A DNA stretch of 64,000 nt from Diphasiastrum complanatum. Lineage: Eukaryota > Streptophyta > Lycopodiopsida > Lycopodiales > Lycopodiaceae. The stretch is taken from NCBI GenBank assembly GCA_029204225.1, contig MU832002.1, forward strand, positions 28,357-92,356, given 5' to 3'. The notes under the pieces are model-generated. The model made no database searches. It saw only the letters and a program-made list of their open reading frames with translations, and was not told the origin of the DNA. The first letter of the stretch is position 1; each line of letters opens with the position of its first letter. Positions 52,549 to 63,589 of this stretch are shown piece by piece. A program made the translations under genes and the position numbers.

Positions 52549-55500
52549 CTCCCTCTTCAACTAGTTTTAGCATAGACTTTGATAATACTCTAAGTGAAGT
52601 CCTATGCTTCATGAACAAGTCTTTTCCCAATGCTTTGGTGAAGATATTAGCTACACATTCCCTTGAAGACACATGTTGAAGCTCCACCTCCTTTGCAATG
52701 ACTCGCTCCCTCACAAAATGATATTGTATCTCAATATGCTTGCTCCTAGCATGAAAGATAGGATTGGATGCCATTCTTTGGGCTGATTGATTGTCACAAA
52801 AGATGATTGGGCTCCTCTGAAAAATCCAGCAAGTGAAGATCCTTGATCATCCTTTTGATCCATACCATCTCCTTTGTGCAATGTGTAAGAGCTTTGTACT
52901 CGGCCCCACTAGATGACAATGAGATAGTGGCTTGTTTCTTTGACATCCATGATATAGCTCCATCACCTATGAAAATACAATAAGAACTAATGGATTTCCT
53001 ATCCATTATATCTCCAGCATAGTCCGAATCTGAAAATCCAAAAAGATTAGGTGATGATCCCTCATACAATATGCCAAAATCTCGAGTTCCAATGATGTAC
53101 CTCAAAACTCGCTTTCCTAGCTTCCAATGCTCCTAGCATAGTATTTGCCAATAGAAATTTGATCCATCATAAGAATGATCTTCTTTCTAAGAATAGTTCT
53201 CCTTTCAATGATCATGTAATGCTCAAAATAGAAACAACCATAATTGATATAGAGAATAGTGTCCACTTGGGATGTTTCACTATTTCTTACATCAATTTTA
53301 CATGTAAAAATGTGACTAGAACATGAAGAATCAAATAGAATGTAAATGAAATGATTCCACCATGCTTCCAACTCTGAACTCTCTGGAAAAATACAGCAAA
53401 CAAACAATAATTGTGAGTGATCAACTTTTGCTTGCATGTCTCCTCCTCCTTTGTCCTTTGTTGCCTTGTATCCACCATGATACTCCATGAATGAGCCTCC
53501 ATCTTCATCTTGCCACAAGAAACCATCAAACCTTGGAAATCCATGAGTAGGTGAGTACATAAATGATGCAAATCCATCACCACATGACTCCATAAACCAA
53601 GTAGTTTGCACTAGTCCATCTTCAAGATCTGCTTGACACAAGAAAATGACCATGAATTCACCAAAAATTGACAATCTCCAAGTATTGGCACCAAGTAGCT
53701 CAACACTTGAGAACTTAGCCATGGATGAGTGACATAATGAACCTCCAATAGCTTCATTTCCATCAGCAAAATCAGCCAATAATGCTAGTACAAATCCAAC
53801 ATCAAAACAATGCTCACCAATGTAGCTAGTTTTACCATATCTTGACAATTTGCACACATCCACATGAAATTGCTCAAACATGAGATAGAACAAGTAAAGT
53901 AAACTTGAACAACACTTCCTTGATGCTCCTTTGACCTTACTTGAGTCTTCAATATGCTGCAAAAACAGATCCATAACAACTTTGCCAATTACCTCTTCTT
54001 TGATGCTCTTGACTAGCTCCAAATTGCCAACTTCCCTTTTGACTAGTTGAAGCGCTTTGAGATCAACCTCTTGATCTTCAACTTGACCATCAAAGTCATT
54101 GAACAAAATTTGTTTTCCAGATCCATTACTTGATTTTACAGCAAGATAACATCCATCCACTTGCATAGCTCCATGTACACAAGAAGATCTTCCAAAAGAT
54201 GTTCTATTCTTCATAAGAGATCGATACTCAAGATCCATTGCTTGGATCCACTCCTCTTCTTTCCTTGCTTGATCTACACTTGTAGGATCATCCAAAGAGG
54301 TTAGGAAAGCAACATAATTTCCAGAAACTACTTGCTTACCCTTTTGATCATATGTGAGCCTTGAAGGTACTTGTCTTTCTCTTGATGTTCTCCTTGGCTT
54401 TTGACTTGATGAAGGTCCATCATCACCACCATCCAAAGTAGGATCCTTCTCATCAACATCAAGAATGTTAGATCCATCTACTTTACCATCAATCATGCTT
54501 GAAGACACCTTTGGAATGTTTCCCTCATAAAAAATGACATCTCTACCAACAATCACTTTGTTAGTAGAAGGAATGTAAACCTTGTAGGCTTTACTCACCT
54601 CACTATATCCAACAAAAATACCTCTTCTTGAAGATGGATCCTCCTTGGTCCTATCATCAAGAGTAATGTTGACATAGCATGTACATCCAAAGTTCTTGAC
54701 ACTCGGCCTCCTCTTGAATAGCATCTCAAAAGGTGTCCTTCCATCCAAGATAGCACTCGGCCACCTATTGCACAAGAAATTGGCACACAACAAAGCTTGA
54801 TCCCAAAATGGTTTGTCAAGATTAGCACTTAACCTCATAGCTTTAGCACTTTCACATAAAGTTCTATTCTTCCTTTCAACCACTCCATTTTGTTGTGGGG
54901 TCCTTGATGTTGTATACTCCCTCTTGATCCCATGCTCATCACAAAAGGCCTTGAACTTGTTAGATATGTACTCACCACCATTGTCACCTCTCAAGCACTT
55001 GATCTTTGTGGAAAATTGGTTCTCCCTTGCATTCTTGAACTTGACAAAGACATCATACACTTCATCCTTGCTCTTTAGTAGATAGATCCAACAAAATCTA
55101 CTAAAATCATCAATGAATGTTACATACATCTTAGCTCCACTATTGCTAATTGTAGTAAATCCATGAATATCCGAATGTACAAGTTGAAAAGGCTTTGCAG
55201 ATCTAGAAATAGATCTAGTATAAGGTAGTCTATGTGACTTAGACAAAGCACAAGACTCACAAACATGCTTGTCATTACTTAAGGAACTTGGAAGACCAAT
55301 CACAACCTTCTTCCTTGCCATTACCTCCAATGACTTGAAGTTGAGGTGTCCCATCCTTTTGTGCCAAACCTCTTGAATAGAAATTTGCTCCCTTGCAACA
55401 CATCCAACTTGGTTAGCAATAACACAAGCATCAAGTTTGAACAACTTTCCTTGCCTTTTACCTTTTCCAATCAAGACATCCTTCCTTTTGATCAAACAAG

Positions 55501-56158
55501 CATCTCCATCAAACTCCACCTTGAGGCCCTTACTTAGCATTTGACTCACACTAAGCAAATTCTTGGTAATAGATGGAATAAGCAAGACATCCTCCAAATG
55601 AACATTCCTATTTGTAGAGAGAGAAATAGGAATTGTGCCAATCCCTTTGATTGCACACTCACCATCATTGGCCGTGTAGATCACCCTCTTGTCATCTCCA
55701 TATGCCAACAAAGAAGTGCAGTACTCTTTGTGAAAGGTCATGTGTGAACTTGCTCCACTATCAATCCACCAAGGATCTATATCTCCATCATTAGCAAGCA
55801 TACATGAAGACATCACAAAAGCATCATCATTTGCATCTTGCACATCCAAACCATCCTCATCAAGAGTAAGATTACCTTGCTTGTCTCCTTGATCTCTCTT
55901 CTTCTTGTAGCACTCACTTGCAAAGTGTCCTTTGATGCCACAATAGAAGCACTTGAGCTTTGATATATCCTTCTTTTTGCCACTTGAAGAAGCATCCACT
56001 TGATCTTGCCCTTTAGACCACTTGCTTTTGGTTTTGCCCTTGAGTTTGCCCTTTGTGAACATAGCATCCTCTTGAAGTATCGATGTAGATCCACCTCTTG
56101 CTTGAAGCCTATATTCCTCATTGATCAAGATCTCTTGAAGATCCATCAAACTTGGCAA
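52544..56158 (-). mobile_element. Copia internal region with its RT replaced
   Basis: A 1013-codon open frame runs from 56158 to 53117. It holds the gag end with a CCHC knuckle (C70, C73, H78, C83), protease DSGASSHM (133-140), an integrase with H266, H271, C300, C303 and catalytic D330, D392, E428, and a Pro/Ser linker reaching the usual RT entry EEEWIQAMDLEYRSLMKNRT (634-653). Then the sequence changes to unrelated protein (about 654-1005) instead of RT. The Copia text returns in another frame at about 53130 with HWKLGKRVLRYI and RNase H (53105-52544), including DSDYAGD and ANIFTKALGKD. The N-terminal ~200 residues of gag are absent. The integrase is unusually well preserved for this window. 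Confidence 0.9.
53140..54199 (-). CDS. unrecognised open frame in place of reverse transcriptase
   Basis: About 350 codons continue in frame with the Copia polyprotein but show none of the RT motifs (no KARLVAKG, MDVKTAFL, LYGLKQ or YVDD). The segment begins SFGRSSCVHGAMQVDGCYLA, has an acidic/helical part (FDGQVEDQEVDLKALQLVKR) and a central Cys- and aromatic-rich part (SRYGKTSYIGEHCFDVGFVL), and ends RRTILRKKIILMMDQIS. The neighbouring frames do not read as RT either. I cannot name a source gene. Its length is close to that of the RT it replaces. Confidence 0.6.
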
Positions 56159-56285
56159 AGTCTTTTGAATAGCAATACTATGACTCTAGCTTCACTGAGT
56201 GATGAAGATGAAGAGCTACCAAGACAAGACATGATAACAGTAATATAAATGGAACAAACTTAATCTCTCAGCTTATTTGGACTAT
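56159..56285 (-). other. leader and foreign gag start upstream of the Copia
   Basis: Between the PBS and the gag fragment the minus strand reads a short open start MSCLGSSSSSSLSEARVIVL (about 56231-56172), which then loses frame at the junction with LPSLMDLQEIL. It looks like the beginning of a different element's gag joined to the middle of this one. Confidence 0.45.
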
Positions 56286-56297
56286 GCTCTGATACCA
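56286..56297 (-). promoter_or_regulatory. primer-binding site (minus strand)
   Basis: GCTCTGATACCA on the plus strand is TGGTATCAGAGC on the minus strand. Confidence 0.88.
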
Positions 56298-56303
56298 ATC
56301 TAA

Positions 56304-57011
56304 TGGGGGCAAGTTAGAAGAAAGAACAAGAACAGAGAAGAGAGCAGTAATATTGCGTAATAGCTCTCCCGTTCAAATCGGCTGCTAGGTGCAAAAACAG
56401 TCTAATAGACAGCTTATGCTAAAGATAGTCACAACTTTATGTATTCTGATTGCCAACAGGATCTTAACAGATTAATTCATACTCTAAAACGAGAGTACAG
56501 TCCACCGAAGATATTAGAGATGGTTTGTGTGTGGTACTACTGAAATCAGATTCAATGTGAAGTATAGTTTTGAAATAAATGAAAGTGCAGTATAATATCG
56601 TGAGTTCCTCAGGCATCAAAGACAGCCATCATCTGATCAGAAACTGAGGAGTCGTAGACGTCCGTGTTTTGATCAGAGTGAGTAAACAAGCGCAATCAAA
56701 TAGCATGAAAGTGCATTCAATCACAACAAGCATTCATCTACATTGTACACATATAAAAACATGTTGCTGCTATATTACACTGAAGCACAATACAAACAAC
56801 AATTACAACCAAAGATATTGACGGCGTAGTTGGGAGGCTCAAATAATATGTCTCATGGATGGAGCAACCACTAATCTGTGCTTGGATGATCTATTTATAG
56901 ATTTTATCTGTGTATTAATTACATTGAATGTTTGTCACCTAATTAGGAAAGTTGTTGTACTTGGAAGTATATGGCTTATGTGACAACTATACATAGTGTA
57001 TACGGTCAACA
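56304..57011 (-). repeat. minus-strand Copia 5' LTR
   Basis: On the minus strand it starts TGTTGACCGT (57011) and runs to CCCCCA (56304), six bases before the PBS. A promoter-like CTATAAATAG lies at about 56900-56890. It does not resemble the LTR at 51940-52548, so it is not that element's natural partner. Confidence 0.6.
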
Positions 57012-57465
57012 AATCAGGATTGTTGACGAGGACGAGGACGTCGCAAAATCTCTTACTTCGCATTTTACGTGAAGTGGATTTCTCTCACTTCGCAAATTAC
57101 GGGAAGTGGCTGGGAACGTTCCTTGTTCAATTTTAGACGACCTTCGGCATTTTTCTCCATCTTCAAGTTTAGGGCCGAAGGTGTTCTATTATACCCTCCA
57201 AGGCCCATGCACCACTAGTAGTGCACTGTGACACCTCACTGAACACCTCTGCAGCATATCTGGGCCACGTCATCCAATTCCCTAATGACTCACTGATAGA
57301 CCCATACCAACTCCACCACCATGTTTTTAGGCCTACAACCATTAATTATGACGATATACACATAAGGGCCCCAATTCCCTTATAGTCACAATTAACTTAC
57401 GGGTTGTTGGTCTACCGGTCCCTAGCGTGGACACGCTACCCGAGACCAGTCATGGGCATGACAGT
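57012..57465. other. unassigned with two small hairpins
   Basis: No gene. Two neighbouring imperfect hairpins of the form ACTTCGCA...TACG(T/G)GAAGT occur at about 57054-57075 and 57090-57111. Confidence 0.4.
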
Positions 57466-57565
57466 CATGTACTTCTAGTACATCAATGCTTATCAATGCA
57501 TTTGAATATCCAATGTAAGCTTTGTAGGCCCAAAAGGTGCTATTAGCCTTAAGAACAAGGCGGTT
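57466..57565 (+). repeat. LTR fragment related to 42029-42565
   Basis: About 100 bp share TCATGTACTT, TAGTACATCA, ATGTAAGCTTTGTAGG and CCTTAAGAACAAGGCGGTT with the orphan LTR. Similarity then stops. Confidence 0.65.
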
Positions 57566-57589
57566 TCTATTTTTGTTTTCAAATGATGA

Positions 57590-58466
57590 ATGGAGAGCCA
57601 ACCATGTAATGGAAATACTATTCTAATGATGGATACAACGCATGGAGTGAACCTTTCAAACTGCTATAGTGTGTACCTTCAAAAGATGAAGCCATCTTTC
57701 TAGCATCCACGAAGGATCTAGATCCAGATGAAATGAAAGGAATAATGTCCTTTATTGATTATTTGCAATTCATGAACCAAAAGTTTCCAGAATACAAGGA
57801 TCGCATTGATGCATGTGTGGTTGAAACCATAAAACTTGTCAAATATCTTTCCAAACAAAAGATGTTGTCAAGATCATTGTATAGCCAAGAGGCTTGGCCA
57901 CAATCCTTGCAAACCACTTTCGATTCATCTATATCAACTTCGATCAATGAGGTCAAAATGGATGTAGAGTTATTACCCCCCTGAGGTTTTGTGGGCAGAA
58001 AGCTGATGCATCTCTGGTTGAATTCGTCCCACATAGAGAATTTGTGTTGGACAAGTTCGTTGCATTTCGGCCTCCAGATGAAGATGTTGTGGAGGGTCCC
58101 ATACCTATTTGGGTGGCAAAAGTTGTCGAAGTGAAGGAAAACTCAGAAGGTTTGGCCACAGAGTTTAAAGCATTATGGTACAAACCAAAATCTAATCAAC
58201 GACGTAAAAACCAGAGACAAGTTGACAACTCGGAGCTGTACAAACATTGCTTAGAGAAAGAATGGATTCCGAACAACGACGGACCACAATATATGGATGT
58301 AGACACTGTTGTTCATTTATGGAAATCAAAGGCGAAAAAAACAACTAAAGCACACGACTATACTGTGGAAAAATCAATATCTATTCCGGAAATATCAGTG
58401 GCACATATCAAAGAATACTTGTCCAAATTATCTGAATCTGAATGTGCAGCTGATATTGATGAGTAG
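57590..58466 (+). pseudogene. unrecognised broken gene, possible chromatin-reader-like C-terminus
   Basis: Open pieces join with one frameshift near 57975. Upstream of 57733 the frame is open (STKDLDPDEMKGIMSFIDYL) but earlier stops are present. The 57733-57984 piece has a helical segment (KFPEYKDRIDACVVETIKLV). The second piece (57985-58466) reads HREFVLDKFVAFRPPDEDVV, then PIPIWVAKVVEV and FKALWYKPK, a basic stretch and HIKEYLSKLSE before TAG. The pattern of a short W-V-A-K strand and a later W-Y strand resembles small barrel domains (BAH/Tudor-like) found in plant proteins and some DNA-transposon ORFs; this is a weak similarity by eye. No splice sites or flanking inverted repeats were established. 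Confidence 0.45.
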
Positions 58467-59170
58467 AGTTTATGATTGTAGTTGTAGAGTCCTAGTTACA
58501 ATTTTTGTGGCCATAAGTGTAGGACTTGTAAATGTATTAGTGAGTGTTAGCAGATTCCAAATTTGCAACAAGTCCAAATTTGGCTTCAAAAGACATGTTC
58601 AAATTATAATTCCTTTTGTAAATTCAGTTGTAAATCCAGCTTGGCAATTTTGTAGAAAGCTGACTTTTTGTATGCTAGGGTGTGGCCATGTCACCCTATT
58701 ACAAGTAAATCCTATTCCATGACATGTGTATTGTAAGACCATGAGGAATCATGATGTAAAAAAAATGGCTTTTAGGAATTTTAAAGGTTGGAGATTATAG
58801 TTTCTAATTCTCAACCTTTAGAATATTAAAATATTAAATTACCAGTCTAAAAGGTTAAACTTCTACACTGTCTAGAATTGCACCAAAGTTGTGCATCTTT
58901 TGTAATAGTCTCTTGACTAAATAAATGCAGGGCTTGGCCCAAGACCATTGATTATAAATATGAACCACTTTAGTGGGAAATGCCACATTGTGATTAAATT
59001 TCTATGAGAGTTCTTATAATACAGCTTGAAAGTAGTACTATATGATTCAATGATGTTTATGTTTCTTTTAAATATCAAATTATGTTTATGTTTCTTTTAA
59101 AAATATTAGATTATGTTTATGTTTCTTTTGAATATCAATGTTTTTGTTTAAAATTCTATATACATAGATT
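58467..59170. repeat. spacer with hairpin and short tandem repeat
   Basis: No gene. A hairpin with arms like AAAGGTTGGAGATTA/TAATTCTCAACCTTT lies at about 58782-58820. The block ATGTTTATGTTTCTTTT occurs three times at 59053, 59082 and 59113. Confidence 0.6.
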
Positions 59171-59690
59171 TGGCCTTGACCAAGCATACTTTTGACATTT
59201 TCACAAGAGTCTGATGATCCGTCAAAATCTCAAATCTGGCTCCATACAAATAATGTCACCAAATTTTCAAGGCATGAACAATTGCAAACAGTTCCTTCTC
59301 ATAGGTAAAATACCTAAATTGAGCAAGATTGAGTTTCTTGCTTTCATAAGCAATAGGATGTCCATCCTGCATCAAAATAGCTCCAATAGCATAGTCATTG
59401 GCATCAGTCCTAACCACAAAAGCCTTATTAGGATCTCCAATGATTAGTATTGGTGTTGAAGTGACACTTTTCTTAAGCAACTCAAAACAATTATTTATAT
59501 CCTCCGTCCACTCCACTAATGGACTCTTAGCCCTCCGGCTTAGCTTCTTATAGCCTTTGAGCAAATTAAAAAATATGCCGACAAAAAAATCCTACAAATT
59601 GCAAGAAAGACTTGATTTCCCAAACTGTGGTAAGAATAGGCCATTCAATAACCCTCTGGATACGATCGGCCTCTTCATAGGCTTATGGAA
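59170..59690 (-). pseudogene. Gypsy RT-RNase H fragment
   Basis: The minus strand reads RVIEWPILTTVWEIKSFLQF (about 59665-59605), shifts frame, then LLKGYKKLSRRAKSPLVEWT and ILIIGDPNKAFVVRTDANDY, then YFTYEKELFAIVHALKIW and LYGARFEILTDHQTL (59564-59190). This is the RT thumb/connection and start of RNase H. Both sides are truncated. Confidence 0.8.
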
Positions 59691-59924
59691 GATCAAGAGA
59701 CTTCTTCCATAACTTATGACTCTCTGAATGTCTTTCTTGTGGGAGTTGGGAACTGAATGGACACTTTGGAAGTGCGCCCTCCTACTAGGTCCCATTGCCC
59801 AATTTGTGCTTGTATACTTTGGTCCAAGACCAATAAAGTGATATGGTTCAAGGTTGAGGCCCAAGGTTTAGAAACATAGCCAAAACACCCATGGTAATGA
59901 CTTTCTAACACCTCACTAGGTTCC

Positions 59925-60132
59925 ATACCTCCGACCAAGGCATAGACACCTACCTGCCCTTATCCAAGGACACCAGTACCTTAATGTAAAAGCACATACC
60001 CTTAATCCTAAGGGTACCCCTTATCCAAGGGTAACTTGATTCCATACCTCCGACCAAGGTATAGTCACTTGCCTGCCCTTTCCAAAGGCACCTACCCTTA
60101 ATCCTAAGGGTATCCCTTATCCAAGGGTAACT
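59925..60132. repeat. about 105-bp tandem duplication
   Basis: Two units share TTCCATACCTCCGACCAAGG, CCTGCCCTT and CCCTTAATCCTAAGGGTA, ending CCTTATCCAAGGGTAACTTG. They contain short inverted blocks (CCCTTAATCCTAAGGG) and are non-coding. Confidence 0.7.
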
Positions 60133-60729
60133 TGCCATTTAGCCTTCAACACTAAATGGACATATAGGGGTCACTGAAGTACTGCTAGTTACATAGGTAT
60201 GTAACACTAATGTATGTCCTCCACCATGTCATGTGCCTTCTTGTAATTCAGTACTTCAGCTTTCAATTCTCCAACTTTATTTTGAAATTTTGTATCTGAA
60301 CTTCAAGAACCTGGACCTGTCTGTTTGGATCAGCACGATGATGATGATTGTCTTCGTGTCTTGATGATGTGACATAAAATTTAGTTCATTCGTGATTTCA
60401 TATTTGGGAGAGCATTTTAAATATTTCACCCTATACAAAACCATGAATGTACAAATTACAAATTTAACATTCAATTATCATTATACCCTATCTATTGCAT
60501 TTCTATCTTTACCATTCTATCTTTACATTACTATTCTTTACCATTCTTATAATGTAACTATCTACTTTACACTTTTATCTATTTTAATCATCACTTCTCT
60601 TGTCAAAACCTAAGTTGTCTCGGATCGATGATGTGGTCATTGCGACGCGACTCATCGAAATGAGACGAATTGTAAAATTTCAAAAAATAAGTGTTTTACA
60701 TAAAGGTGATATTACTAGCATATTGAGAG
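60133..60729. other. unassigned AT-rich spacer
   Basis: Nothing recognisable; T/C-rich around 60470-60600. Confidence 0.35.
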
Positions 60730-61320
60730 TACAGCCCAAATCGAAAAGTTTACTTTCCAAACCTGAGTTTGTACTCTAGAGCAGAGGTAAACAATTGAAA
60801 GATTATTCTATCTGTAAGTACTTGTTTGATATTTAAAGTCATACTAAGGATTATGATTTTTTAGGTAAGTGTTAAAAGTTAAAGAAATGGTCATGACTTT
60901 TTTTCCTATTTTGAGGACGGAACCAGTTCAACGGGTGAAGAATTTTACGTCCACATGTTAGAATTGGATACACGGTACTCCAGTACTTAAGATTATTGGT
61001 TATGTCTTGTTATTCCGAACTAGGCTAGAGTTGTAATTAATAATTTTTGTGAGGACCTAGTCATACATATTATGACATGTGGAGCTATTTCATGGGTTAG
61101 GACAACTATTGGCATGGTATAGAGTATCAATAGTAATGACTTGCATTTATGGGATTACCGTATGCTCTTGCATGGGCACATGCACAAATAAAGCAATATC
61201 TACATACTACATGGAGAAACTCGCCTTACTCTCGTTCCAATTACGTAAGTTCATTGCCAGGTTTCTCTCTCTACACCTGCATCCTATATCCTATTCTCTG
61301 GCACGGGGGTGATGCTATTG
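60730..61320 (+). repeat. Gypsy 3' spacer and LTR fragment
   Basis: Collinear with 33840-34390: the spacer blocks (CAGAGGTAAACAATTGAAAG versus CAGAGATAAACAATTGAAAA) and, from 60943, the LTR-like part with CTCCAGTACTTAAG, GAGAAACTCGCC and GGCACGGGGGTGA. No coding domains are attached. Confidence 0.6.
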
Positions 61321-62129
61321 GAGATTGATTAGTAGCATATGTATGGTCGGATGGCCGCTCCATGGTTATTCCTGTATTGTAAGTAGGATCTTGGAGGTGC
61401 CTCTCCTTACACTTTTGAGTTACTTGAAAGACATATGTATCACTTATAAGCCACAATCAAGGGTGAAGCTGTTTTAGATGGATATGTGCTTAGAATATGC
61501 GAGAACTTTTGGTCTAAACTAAACAAGGTTGGATTGCTTGGAGAATATCCCACAAAATCACTTAAATGATGAAGTTACATTTTAGCACAAACCCAAAGTC
61601 AAAGCTTCACATCATTCAGTTTTATAAGACCTCTAAAAAAAACTTCTATAGTTGTCGCTCTCCCTTGGGCCTTCCCTCTTTCAAGGTTCTCTAAAATTTC
61701 CAAGAACAGGGGAGAGCCCCAAGACTCGAAAGACTAAGCTTGCCTGTTTTTGAGAGTCCTCGAAAACATCAGCTTCAGAGAAAACGTAACCTGGAAACGT
61801 GACCTCCATCGCTGCCCAGTGATGAACTGTACGTGATACGCACTTTCCTGACAATGAGGAACACGTTCAGGTTATAAATATCAGCCAGCGGCTGAGCAAT
61901 GCGCATGGTAATCGCCTTGTTGACATTCTGAACAAAAGTCGTTCGATCGCTGAATAATTTCGATCAGTCCAATTTTTAAGGCTATATTATATCTATATAT
62001 ATTAGCTCGTTTTTGTGATGCTTGCACCTACCTAGGTTGTTTATGAAACGCAAATCGTTCAAATGGTGATAAATTATGATTAGTCAAATTCATGGTTTCT
62101 ATTATAATCAATTCGTGGGGGACAGGCAA
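61321..62129. other. unassigned spacer
   Basis: No gene supported. Around 61986-62010 lies a TA-rich stretch (TATATCTATATATATTA). Confidence 0.35.
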
Positions 62130-62820
62130 CTTGATGCGGGGCGGGCTCGCATCTTGCGAGCACGGTAGCCCTTTGGCCCCGGTGCCCTCCTGACCACATG
62201 TTTTTTTTTTTTTAAAATTTGGGCTGCCCGGACGCCACGTGTCCAGGTAGCCAGTTTTTATCCCATAAGCAATCCTGCAAAGGAACTGGGAGGGGATATA
62301 TAGAGAAACCCACCTAATTTGTTGCATGTGTGGGCGTGTTAGCCTGGGTGCCCGACCCCACTTGCCCAACCTGGGCTGCCTGGCGGCTCCGCCACCTCTG
62401 CCCGAAGCCATCCCCTGGCTGCCCGGTGCCACTATCCGGCACCACCATGCTTTGCCCGGTGCCACGCCCTGCTACCCGGTGCCACCCGCGTTGCCCAGGA
62501 CCGCTGCCCGGCGCCGTGCGGGCCTGCTGTCCGGCGCCACCAGCCAAAATTCCCGTGCCTTGGTTCTGGCAGGCATCCGAGCACGGCCCACGCGTCACGC
62601 GTTGGGGAGCACCGGGGCCAAACCCCTCCCACGCGTGCCTTGGTTTAGGCAGGCATCCGAGCACGGCCCACGCGTCACGCGTTGGGGAGCACCAACGCGA
62701 GCACCGGGGCCAAACCCCTCCCACGGGCGCCCGTGCTCTAAAGCCCCAGCTGGGGGTGGACCCCTGGGGCAGGAGGGCAGTTGCCCGAGAGCTCGGGCCT
62801 TTCCCTGCGTAATGCTCACT
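62130..62820. repeat. GC-rich tandem-repeat island
   Basis: A markedly GC-rich island in an AT-rich window. It has repeated CCCGGTGCCAC-type units (about 62420-62520) and a tandem duplication with period 80: unit 1 starts at 62554 and unit 2 at 62634, each with CACGCGTCACGCGTTGG; unit 2 has an extra 12 bp. Open frames occur in several phases on both strands, as expected from GC-rich repeats lacking stop codons, so none is called as a gene. Confidence 0.75.
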
Positions 62821-62829
62821 GCCAAGGGT

Positions 62830-63042
62830 GAAGACAAAATGCATCACTAAGCCACCTGTCAAAGTAATCATTCCGGCAATAAATCCAACTCTCACGAAGA
62901 TTTCAGCAAAATGGATCACTAAGCCAAGCCAGTTGTCAAAGTAATCATTCCGGAACAGCAGGCAGGCATTCCAGATTGTGTGCTTGAAAATTCTGTGGCA
63001 GGAGGTGCCTCCAAACTCACACAAACTCTGAGCACTGAGCAT
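62830..63042 (-). other. short unassigned ORF with an internal duplication
   Basis: From ATG at 63042 the minus strand reads MLSAQSLCEFGGTSCHRIFK, then WNACLLFRNDYFDNWLGLVI and a hydrophobic stretch, before entering the GC-rich island. A segment with CCGGAATGATTACTTTGACA is present twice (about 62958 and 62875, minus strand), so the ORF end is partly a duplication of itself. I do not recognise it; it could be an exon or chance. Confidence 0.3.
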
Positions 63043-63589
63043 TAGGAGACAACATAATAACTATATATTTGTATAAAAAGTGTGGTGTGGGTCTTCGCTT
63101 AAAAGTTAAACGTTTGTTGTTTGTAGTTATCATATTGATCACAATATAAATGCCGGCCAGATTGCTTTTCTGATGCTCAGAAGTGATCATAACTTTGAAT
63201 GAAGACTTAAGGCTTACCTGAGGGGTTGATTCCGAGGACATTACACCGAGTTTAGCGACTCTCTTCAGATTTCAGGTATCAGACTTTCTCCCGGAAGCCC
63301 ACGTAACGGAACGATACAAAATAAAAGCAAAGAGAAATTATCTGGTACTCAAGCCAGTACGAAATATTCCGAGGTAATTTTATCTGTGGTTTGCATGCTG
63401 GGCCGACAAATGGCCTTGACACAGATGTTCTTTATAATCCAACATCCGATTCAGAGCGTTTGTATTTGCTTAGATTCTGGATACTAGTCTCATCTTGAAA
63501 CAAAACTATAGAGATTAGTAGGTCTTTTAGCACCACATGCTTCTTAGCTTTATCATGCTTTTGTTTCAAGCCGCTTGCCTTGTATCTTG

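Noticed and set aside
62314-63042. 242-codon minus-strand ORF across the GC-rich island, with other overlapping long ORFs on both strands
   Set aside because: GC-rich tandem repeats lack stop codons in most phases, so overlapping open frames are expected; no motif supports one of them. Only the non-repeat part at 62830-63042 is kept as a weak item.
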